Below, one piece after another: positions 6,699 through 12,273 of a stretch of 12,273 bases of DNA (position 1 is its first letter; the number at the start of each line of letters is the position of its first letter). Origin of the DNA: JAJFTV01 sp964426355 (lineage in GTDB: Bacteria > Chloroflexota > Anaerolineae > Anaerolineales > Anaerolineaceae); NCBI GenBank assembly GCA_964426355.1, contig CAYRRA010000133.1, positions 1 to 12,273 on the forward strand, in the 5' to 3' direction. The translations under genes and the position numbers were made by a program. The notes under the pieces are model-generated. The model was not told the origin of the DNA, did no database searches, and was given only the letters and a program-made list of their open reading frames with translations.

Positions 6699-8150
6699 TC
6701 ACTCAACCGGTTCAGGGTAAACAGGGGGCATTACATGCTCAGGAAGAGGGGATTTGTAGGGCGAGTCCTGCGTGGCTTTTTCAAATTCGGCACGGGCTTT
6801 TTGTATGTGAATGGGGTCGGAATAGCAATCCATGGCGGCAAGCGCCATAATTTTTGCACCGTGCAGCATGGATTTGTGCCCGATTGACATGCCACTGGTG
6901 GCAACGATGCCCCAGGAATGCCCGGCGGAACCGGTGGTGAACCCGGTGGTATTGAGCATGCTGACCGGGGTAATCTGGCTGACGTCGCCGACATCGGTAG
7001 AGCCGGTATCAACATCCTCGGCGTTCAATGGGGGCAGGTTGATTGCCAGGAGGGGAGCCCCATCGTTCTCTTCGATGTATTTTCGTATCTCCGGTGGCAG
7101 GTCTCTCTTTTGCAGTTCACGGTAGAAGTTCTCTACATTTTCTTTTGAGTATCCTTCGTTGATCTTCTGTGCAAAAGCGATTTCTTCCGGGGTGAACTCG
7201 ATGGGTCCGATCAGTTTCATAGCTTCATATTGCAGATCAGCGAGGTAATGATTGCTCAAAACGGCTGAGCAAGCCGAACGGAAGACCTCTTCCATGCGCG
7301 TTTCGGTCATCATCGCTGCGCCTTCGGCGATCTTGCGCACGCGGTTGGTCACTTCGTCCATTTCTGCCGGTTTCAGCGCTCGGATGAAATACCACACCTC
7401 GGCTTCATCGGGCACTACGTTAGGCAGGTCGCCGCCGTGGGTGATGGCGTAATGGATGCGCACCTTTTCGGTGACGTGCTCACGCAGGTAGTTGACCCCT
7501 ACGTTCATTAATTCAACCGCATCGAGCGCAGACCGCCCTAAATGGGGCGAACCGCCGGCATGGGCGCTGCGACCATGGAAGCGAAAGCGGATATCATTTA
7601 CCCCAACCGCGGTCGCTTTTGACGCCATGTTGATTGAACTGGGATGCATGTTGAACGCGACATCCAGGTCGTTGAAGGCGCCTGCGCGTGCCATAAAAGT
7701 TTTTCCGTATGTGTTTTCTTCGGAGGGGCAGCCGTAATATCGAACCGTACCAGCGATTTGATTTTCTTCCATCCAGTGTTGAACTGCAACAGTCGCTGCA
7801 AGGCAACTAACTCCCAGTAAATTGTGCCCACACCCGTGTCCCGGTGCGCCGGGTACCAGCGCTTCTTTGACGGGGGAACACTTTTGGGATAACCCCTCCA
7901 GGGCGTCAAATTCTCCGATAAAGCCAATCACTGGTTTGTTGCTGCCCCACTCTGCAATGAAAGCGGTTTTTAACCCACCGGTTCCCCATTGGATACGGAA
8001 ACCTTCTTTTTCCAGGTACTCCGCCTGCAACCGGGAGGATTTAAACTCGCGATGAGAAATTTCGGCAAATTCCCAGATTCGATCAGCCATCTGGGTGAAA
8101 TCAGTTTTTTTATCTTCTAACCATTGGATGACATCATTTTTGCTTTGCAT
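6699..8150 (-). CDS. M20 family (AbgB-like) amidohydrolase, second operon gene
   Basis: This 483-residue paralogue keeps Cys107/His109 (GHGCGHN), Glu144-Glu145 (here in CPSEE, where its sisters have CPAEE), His169 (NMHP) and His411 (AGHSW). It also has Asn at 160 where the others have Asp (GAFND against GAFDD), and Met168 before His169 where they have Tyr or Phe; position 168 lies next to a metal ligand, so it may affect the pocket. Residues 332-366 form its own version of the variable segment. The ATG has AGGA upstream within AGGACAAAAA. The gap to the first operon gene is 23 bp. It shares the 114-bp near-identical block with the third gene. No signal peptide is visible, so it is presumably cytoplasmic. 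Confidence 0.91.
   Translation of the reverse strand: MQSKNDVIQWLEDKKTDFTQMADRIWEFAEISHREFKSSRLQAEYLEKEGFRIQWGTGGLKTAFIAEWGSNKPVIGFIGEFDALEGLSQKCSPVKEALVPGAPGHGCGHNLLGVSCLAATVAVQHWMEENQIAGTVRYYGCPSEENTYGKTFMARAGAFNDLDVAFNMHPSSINMASKATAVGVNDIRFRFHGRSAHAGGSPHLGRSALDAVELMNVGVNYLREHVTEKVRIHYAITHGGDLPNVVPDEAEVWYFIRALKPAEMDEVTNRVRKIAEGAAMMTETRMEEVFRSACSAVLSNHYLADLQYEAMKLIGPIEFTPEEIAFAQKINEGYSKENVENFYRELQKRDLPPEIRKYIEENDGAPLLAINLPPLNAEDVDTGSTDVGDVSQITPVSMLNTTGFTTGSAGHSWGIVATSGMSIGHKSMLHGAKIMALAAMDCYSDPIHIQKARAEFEKATQDSPYKSPLPEHVMPPVYPEPVE
7381..7494 (-). repeat. High-identity paralogue block, second gene copy
   Basis: This copy of the shared 114-bp block differs from 5907-6020 at 5 positions, four of them synonymous by reading the codons and one changing Val to Ala in the IHY(V/A)ITHGG stretch. 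It lies in the dimerisation domain. Confidence 0.65.
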
Positions 8151-8173
8151 TTTTTGTCCTTATATCGGGTGAA

Positions 8174-9619
8174 TTAAACGTTCCGGATGGGGTTGGGGTA
8201 TTGTCTTGGAGCCAGTTCCTCAGGGACCGGTGAAGTATATGGCTGGGCGCTGATGGCTTTATTAAATTCCTCGCGCGCTTTTTCGATATGGATGGGATCG
8301 CTGAAACAGTCGATGGCAGCCAGCGCCATCACCTTGGCGGCATGCAGCATCCCTTTGTGACCGATGGAAACACCGGAAGATGCAACAATTCCCCAGGTGT
8401 GACCAGGAACACCCAAAGGAGCGCAGGTGGTGTTGAGCAGGCTGAGCGGCGTGATCTGGCTGGCATCCCCTACATCTGTGGAACCCGTGGCGACTTCGCC
8501 ATCATCCAGTGCTGGGAAATTTTCACCAGCCAGGATGGCATCCTTGAGTTTTTCGTAGACTTCCGGATGTTTTGGCAGCAAATCTCGCCGGAGATTGGCG
8601 TCTTTATCCACATCGGGGAAACCTTCCAACATTTTTTGGGCATAGTCGATTTCTTCTTGTGTAAATTCGATAGGTCCAATGAACTGCATGGCTACATATT
8701 GGAGGTCAGCCAGGTAATGATTGCTCAAAAGGGCGGAGGAACCGCCCTGATAGATAATTTCCACGCTTGTCTCGGTCATCAAGGCTGCGCCTTCGGCGAT
8801 TTTTGCCACGCGCCTTGCAACTTCATCCAGTTCATCATTTTTAGGCGCGCGGATGAAATACCAAACCTCTGCTTCAGCGGGCACCACATTCGGCAGGTCA
8901 CCGCCGTGGGTGATGACGTAATGGATGCGCACTTTTTCGGTGACGTGCTCGCGCAGGTAGTTTACACCCACGTTCATCAGTTCCACTGCATCCAAAGCAG
9001 ACCTACCCAGGTGAGGTTCTCCGCCGGCGTGCGCTGAACGCCCGTGGAAGCGGTATATGACGTCTTTCACACCAACCGTACTGCCTTTGGTGGGAGAATT
9101 CATTTCAGCAGGATGAAAATTGAAAGCGACATCGAGATCATCAAATGCGCCGTCCCGTGCCATAAAAGCTTTGCCATCGCCGCTTTCTTCTGCCGGGCAG
9201 CCGTAGTAACGCACGGTTCCATCCGCATTGTTGGAAATCAACCATTCCTTTACAGCCACTGCGGCAGCAACTCCGCCAACACCCAGTAGGTTGTGTCCAC
9301 AGCCATGACCCAGTTCGCCTACGTGCAGTGGTTCGGGATAAGGATTACGGCTCTGCGAGAGGTTGAGCAGCGCATCATATTCACCCAGGAAGCCAATAAT
9401 GGGTTTACCGCTGCCCCACTCCGCGATAAATGCTGTGTTCAACCCGCCGATATCCCAGGTGATTTTGAACCCGCGTTCTTCCAGGAAATCGGCTTGTGCT
9501 TTTGATGCATAGAACTCTTTTAGCGCAATTTCTGGTCTTTCCCAGATTTGATCAGACAGTTTTATAAACTCGGATCGATGTCCTTCGATCCATTCGATTA
9601 TGTCTTTTTTTTGTTTCAT
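8174..9619 (-). CDS. M20 family (AbgB-like) amidohydrolase, first operon gene
   Basis: This 481-residue paralogue is the promoter-proximal member. Predicted active-site residues are intact: Cys107/His109, Glu144-Glu145, His169 (NFHP) and His407 (PGHTW). It differs from its sisters by Ala in NVVPAEAEVW where they have Asp, and by a distinct variable segment (about 333-366) rich in Lys and Asp. The ATG at 9619 aligns with the other N-termini (MKQKKDIIEW); upstream there is only a weak AGAG. It is transcribed away from the P1 peptidase across a 277-bp gap that contains its predicted promoter. Family knowledge supports amide hydrolysis of an N-acyl amino acid or dipeptide; the precise substrate is not deducible. 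Confidence 0.91.
   Translation of the reverse strand: MKQKKDIIEWIEGHRSEFIKLSDQIWERPEIALKEFYASKAQADFLEERGFKITWDIGGLNTAFIAEWGSGKPIIGFLGEYDALLNLSQSRNPYPEPLHVGELGHGCGHNLLGVGGVAAAVAVKEWLISNNADGTVRYYGCPAEESGDGKAFMARDGAFDDLDVAFNFHPAEMNSPTKGSTVGVKDVIYRFHGRSAHAGGEPHLGRSALDAVELMNVGVNYLREHVTEKVRIHYVITHGGDLPNVVPAEAEVWYFIRAPKNDELDEVARRVAKIAEGAALMTETSVEIIYQGGSSALLSNHYLADLQYVAMQFIGPIEFTQEEIDYAQKMLEGFPDVDKDANLRRDLLPKHPEVYEKLKDAILAGENFPALDDGEVATGSTDVGDASQITPLSLLNTTCAPLGVPGHTWGIVASSGVSIGHKGMLHAAKVMALAAIDCFSDPIHIEKAREEFNKAISAQPYTSPVPEELAPRQYPNPIRNV
8850..8963 (-). repeat. High-identity paralogue block, first gene copy
   Basis: This is the third copy of the 114-bp dimerisation-domain block, 92% identical to 5907-6020 by hand count (9 differences). 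The matching part of the fourth gene (4462-4575) is only about 78% identical, so the homogenised set excludes it. Confidence 0.55.
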
Positions 9620-9663
9620 GGTGATCTCTTTGGTTCTGAATTTTGGATTAGTTTTGTTTGAGG

Positions 9664-9674
9664 TATTGGCAATA
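9664..9674. promoter_or_regulatory. Palindrome at predicted start site, possible operator
   Basis: TATTGGCAATA is a perfect 5+1+5 palindrome. It falls at and just after the transcription start expected from the -10 box at 9680-9685 on the minus strand. A repressor bound here would block the amidohydrolase operon. No regulator gene is in the window, so this is inference from position and symmetry. Confidence 0.35.
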
Positions 9675-9679
9675 TTACA

Positions 9680-9708
9680 ATTTTACGGCAGAACAGGGCG
9701 AGTGACAA
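9680..9708 (-). promoter_or_regulatory. Sigma70-type promoter of the amidohydrolase operon
   Basis: On the minus strand TTGTCA (9703-9708) and TAAAAT (9680-9685) are separated by exactly 17 bases, each matching five of six consensus positions. Transcription would begin near 9673, giving a leader of about 55 bases before the first amidohydrolase start at 9619. I could not find an equally good promoter for the divergent peptidase in the rest of the 277-bp gap. Confidence 0.6.
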
Positions 9709-9896
9709 GCGAGGAATAAATGCTCAATCATACTCAAAATACAGGAAATTCATCATAGCGAGTTGTGTTATATTTCTTGTTTGTTTCAGGGAAAAAAAGA
9801 GAAAGAGTACGCAGCCTTAATGAACGCTGTTGAAACGCCATTGTGATACAGGTTGTTTCCCTGGGCAGTACAAATATGTCTAAGAGGTAGAAGAAA

Positions 9897-10988
9897 ATGT
9901 CTCGGATTCGCGATTTTGGTTTGGCGATTGGCGATTTACCAACCGGTCAATACAATGCTTTGACAGATGTTCCCGGGGTTCGAGTGGGTCAGATTACATT
10001 GATATCCGGTGAAGGGGAGTTGGTACCGGGTAAGGGTCCGGTTCGCACCGGCGTAACAGTTATCATACCTCATGAGGGAAATCTTTATCAACAAAAGCTA
10101 CGCGCTGCTGCCCATGCGTTGAATGGGCATAGTAAGGTTCTTGGATTGGAACAAATACGCGAGTTGGGTGTGATTGAAACACCGATTGCGCTAACCAATA
10201 CGCTCAATGTCGGTTTGGTGGCGGATGGGTTGATTGAATATACTTTGCGTGAGAATAATGGGACCGATATCTTTACCGTGAACGCCGTGGTGGGTGAGAC
10301 CAATGACTTTTATCTAAATGATATTTGGGGGCGGCATGTACACCAGGAGCATGTGTTGGCTGCCATTGAAAATGCACACGGCGGAGAGGTGGAAGAAGGA
10401 ACAGTTGGTGCGGGTGTAGGCACGACATGCTTTGGCTGGAAAGGCGGTATTGGCACTTCCAGCCGGGTGCTGCCGGAATCGGCTGGCGGATATGTGGTAG
10501 CCGCGCTGGTGCAGTCAAACTATGGTGAGGGAAAAAATCTCTCGGTTTGTGGTGTGCCAGTAGGAAAGTATATTCAACCGCCAGAGGATATTCAACCAGA
10601 GAAACCGCAAGGTTCCATTATGCTGGTGCTGGCAACGAATGCCCCGTTGAGCACTCGCCAGTTGGAGCGCCTGTGTGTTCGTGCCGGGATTGGCTTGGGT
10701 CGCACCGGCAGCATTTTTGGTCATACCAGCGGTGACATGGTTATTGCTTTCAGCACTGCACATCGTGTCCCACATCAACCGGAACAGGTGTTGGGCGAGT
10801 ATTCGTTTGTTGAGGATTCCTCCGCTGTCATGAGCTCGTTTTTCTCCGGCGTGGCGGATTGCGTCGAAGAAGCCATTCTCAATTCGCTTTTCCAGGCAAA
10901 GACAGTGGAGGGATGGGGCGATCACGTGCGATACCACCTGCCTGTGGAAGAGGTCGTACCGCTTGTAAAACGTTCGCTGAATCGATAA
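9897..10988 (+). CDS. P1 family (DmpA/BapA-like) self-processing aminopeptidase
   Basis: This 363-residue protein belongs to peptidase family P1 (S58), N-terminal-nucleophile hydrolases that cut themselves into alpha and beta chains. The expected cleavage site is Gly239-Ser240 (QGSIM before the LATNAPL strand), making Ser240 the new N-terminal nucleophile. Other family features are visible: the N-terminal TDVPGVRVGQ (23-32), the Gly-rich GAGVGTT (171-177), Asn208 in VQSNYG, and SGD at 278-280, equivalent to the Ser/Glu pair of DmpA with Asp in the acidic place. Known members release N-terminal D- or L-residues, beta-amino acids or nylon oligomers; which applies is unknown. No signal peptide is seen. 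AGAGG lies nine bases before the ATG. It is divergent from the amidohydrolase operon and converges on a peptide transporter, suggesting a role in using imported peptides. Confidence 0.93.
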   Translation: MSRIRDFGLAIGDLPTGQYNALTDVPGVRVGQITLISGEGELVPGKGPVRTGVTVIIPHEGNLYQQKLRAAAHALNGHSKVLGLEQIRELGVIETPIALTNTLNVGLVADGLIEYTLRENNGTDIFTVNAVVGETNDFYLNDIWGRHVHQEHVLAAIENAHGGEVEEGTVGAGVGTTCFGWKGGIGTSSRVLPESAGGYVVAALVQSNYGEGKNLSVCGVPVGKYIQPPEDIQPEKPQGSIMLVLATNAPLSTRQLERLCVRAGIGLGRTGSIFGHTSGDMVIAFSTAHRVPHQPEQVLGEYSFVEDSSAVMSSFFSGVADCVEEAILNSLFQAKTVEGWGDHVRYHLPVEEVVPLVKRSLNR

Positions 10989-11055
10989 AAATAAACAAAA
11001 AAAAGGATGGTGAATGGGAACTGGTTTTGTTGTCACCGCGTGGCTGGTGATGTAA

Positions 11056-11089
11056 AAAATCCCTCTTTGAAAGGTAACAAAGGGATTTT
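11056..11089. terminator. Bulged hairpin after the P1 peptidase gene
   Basis: AAAATCCC-TC-TTTG pairs with CAAAGGGATTTT (11078-11089) around an eight-base loop, with a two-base bulge in the left arm. A short run of four T follows on the plus strand. It lies 68 bp after the peptidase stop and may be a first, weaker terminator before the strong one at 11121. Confidence 0.45.
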
Positions 11090-11120
11090 GACAAATTAGG
11101 AAAGAGACGACGCACGTATC

Positions 11121-11153
11121 AAAAAAGGCTGCCTGGTTTTGGCAGCCTTTTTT
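11121..11153. terminator. Bidirectional intrinsic terminator
   Basis: AAAAAAGGCTGCC (11121-11133) and GGCAGCCTTTTTT (11141-11153) are perfect 13-bp inverted repeats around a seven-base loop. The GC-rich core with a T-run on either strand fits termination of both the rightward peptidase transcript and the leftward transporter transcript, whose last visible gene ends 36 bp away. Confidence 0.9.
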
Positions 11154-11189
11154 AGTAATCTTTATCAATTGCAACTTGTGTGATTGTCT

Positions 11190-12116
11190 TTAGCGGGTTT
11201 TCGGGTCCAGAGCGTCGCGTAACCCGTCACCAAAGACATTGATACATAATACGATGATGAACACTGCCAGACCGGGGTAGATGGACATCCACCAGGCTGT
11301 ACGCAAATAGGTTCGTCCGTAGTTGAGCATAGCACCCCATTCGGGTGAAGGGGGTTGGGCGCCAAGACCAATATAACTTAAGCCAGCGGTCATCATAATT
11401 GCGCCGCCTAAACCGAGTGTCGTGTAAACGAGAATGGGTCCCATCATGTTAGGCATGATATACCGTGCCATAATACGTACATCTTTTGCGCCAATCACGC
11501 GCGCAGCGGTGACATACTCGGTATTTTTTACGGAAAGAACTGAGCCGCGAACCAAACGAGTGTACCGCGGGATGGATGAAATACCCAGGGCGATCAGGAT
11601 GGTGGTGAGGCTGGGTCCTAAAGCCGCAACGATGCTGAGAAGTAACAAGATTGTGGGAAAAGCCAGGAAGACTTCAATAATCCTTTGGGTAATATCATCT
11701 ACCCATCCACCAATATAACCCGTGCTGATTCCCAGGATGACCGCGCCCACGATGGCGATGGAAACACCCAGGAAACCAACACGCAGAGATTCGCGCCCAC
11801 CCCAGACCACCCGGCTGAAGATGTCACGTCCGAGGTCGTCGGTGCCAAAGAGATGTTCGCTGCTTGGGGCTTGCAGGACAGCGTTGTAATCCATATCCGT
11901 AGGTACATGTGTGGCGATGACCGGTGCTAAAACCGGGATCATGACCATGATAATGACCACTGCCAAGCCAACCATGGAGAGTTTGTTATCCCAAAGTCGC
12001 ATCAAAGCCAGTCTCCAGGGACTGAAGCTGACCTGTTTTTTACCGGGGGTCAAATCTGCGAGCATACTTTTTTCTTTTGGGTCAAGATTGTCATTCATTT
12101 CTGTTGTGTTTTCCAT
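11190..12116 (-). CDS. Peptide ABC transporter permease, DppC/OppC type
   Basis: This 308-residue inner-membrane permease is typical of dipeptide/oligopeptide (and nickel) importers of the BPD_transp_1 family. After a cytoplasmic N-tail come TM1 (about 47-68), an extracytoplasmic loop, the conserved GTDDLGRDIFSRVVWG (91-106) before the core domain, and further helices. The EAA loop that contacts the ATPase is at about 200-223 (EYVTAARVIGA then MPN). The family C-terminus, FGDGLRDALDPKTR, is intact. The ATG at 12116 is preferred because GGAGAA lies four bases upstream (12121-12126); an in-frame TTG at 12128 would include that site in the coding sequence. It follows the partner permease by 17 bp. 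Binding protein and ATPases are not in the window. Substrate class is likely peptides given the peptidase genes beside it, but this is inference. Confidence 0.93.
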   Translation of the reverse strand: MENTTEMNDNLDPKEKSMLADLTPGKKQVSFSPWRLALMRLWDNKLSMVGLAVVIIMVMIPVLAPVIATHVPTDMDYNAVLQAPSSEHLFGTDDLGRDIFSRVVWGGRESLRVGFLGVSIAIVGAVILGISTGYIGGWVDDITQRIIEVFLAFPTILLLLSIVAALGPSLTTILIALGISSIPRYTRLVRGSVLSVKNTEYVTAARVIGAKDVRIMARYIMPNMMGPILVYTTLGLGGAIMMTAGLSYIGLGAQPPSPEWGAMLNYGRTYLRTAWWMSIYPGLAVFIIVLCINVFGDGLRDALDPKTR

Positions 12117-12133
12117 ACGATTCTCCAATTCAA

Positions 12134-12273
12134 TTAACTTGAGAAACGAATACGGGGGTCGATGATGCCGTAAAGCAAGTCTACTAGCAGGTTAATCACC
12201 ACATAGAATGTAGCGATGAACAAGACTAACCCTTGAATTTGCGGGAAATCCCGTGCAGAAATTGCATTGATGG
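12134..12273 (-). CDS. Peptide ABC transporter permease, DppB/OppB type (C-terminal fragment)
   Basis: Only the last 45 full codons before the stop lie in the window; the gene continues beyond the right edge. The fragment reads INAISARDFPQIQG, then a hydrophobic helix, then NLLVDLLYGIIDPRIRFSS. This is the signature C-terminus of DppB/OppB/GsiC permeases (ARDFPxxQG and NLLVDLLYxxxDPRIR). It pairs with the DppC-type permease just downstream to form the transmembrane channel. The reading frame is open to the window edge with no sign of damage. Confidence 0.92.
   Translation of the reverse strand, partial: INAISARDFPQIQGLVLFIATFYVVINLLVDLLYGIIDPRIRFSS

Noticed and set aside
6674..6706. TTG start at 6706 giving a longer third amidohydrolase
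   Set aside because: It would overlap the preceding gene and add ten residues absent from all paralogues; the ATG at 6676 aligns with them.
8288..9037. 249-codon open frame antisense to the first amidohydrolase gene
   Set aside because: The opposite strand encodes an intact M20 enzyme; similar antisense frames recur over its paralogues because the codons are shared.
3780..9619. Paralogue array as a tandem-duplication assembly error or pseudogene series
   Set aside because: The four genes differ throughout, keep open frames and catalytic residues, and have different junctions, so collapse or artefact is unlikely.
10515..11174. 219-codon open frame antisense to the P1 peptidase
   Set aside because: It lies mostly opposite a gene with a clear family signature, runs through the strong terminator, and its product resembles nothing; a shadow frame.
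12117..12128. TTG start at 12128 for the DppC-type permease
   Set aside because: The Shine-Dalgarno GGAGAA at 12121-12126 would be inside the coding region; it is well placed for the ATG at 12116.

Overview
The window is bacterial, about half GC, with dense genes, short intergenic gaps, Shine-Dalgarno sites and one lipobox protein. I see no ribosomal RNA, tRNA, IS element or CRISPR array. The gene mix (AbgB-like amidohydrolase paralogues, a DmpA-like P1 peptidase, a peptide-type ABC permease pair, an orphan radical SAM protein) would suit an anaerobic peptide fermenter such as Chloroflexota (Anaerolineae). That is a weak guess; nothing here fixes the taxonomy.

Left part (1-3779). Positions 1-243 hold no convincing gene. 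A rightward pair follows: an EamA/DMT-type exporter (244-1137), overlapped by a radical SAM protein (1137-2138) at TGATG, so probably translationally coupled. Converging on it are a calcineurin-like phosphoesterase (2261-3040) and, upstream of that, a small predicted lipoprotein (3099-3566).

Centre (3780-9619). Four consecutive leftward genes encode full-length paralogues (481-483 aa) of the AbgB-like branch of peptidase family M20. They are separated by 22-23 nt, or overlap by 4 nt (ATGA) at the last junction, and so form one operon. A good sigma70-type promoter (TTGTCA-17-TAAAAT, minus strand, 9680-9708) precedes the first gene, with an 11-bp palindrome at the predicted transcription start. 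All four keep the expected metal ligands and catalytic Glu. They differ mainly in one segment after the dimerisation domain (about residues 320-375). Three of the four share a 114-bp block that is 92-96% identical inside much more divergent flanks.

Right part (9897-12273). A divergent P1-family (DmpA/BapA-like, self-cleaving) peptidase (9897-10988) converges on the 3' end of a leftward peptide ABC transporter operon, of which a DppC/OppC-type permease and the C-terminus of a DppB/OppB-type permease are visible. A perfect 13-bp inverted repeat flanked by A and T runs (11121-11153) looks like a shared bidirectional terminator.

Working model (inference): the ABC transporter imports peptides or N-acylated amino acids, and the P1 peptidase and the four M20 hydrolases cleave amide bonds in the cytoplasm. 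The fourfold duplication suggests a range of related substrates, or mixed dimers as known for AbgA/AbgB.
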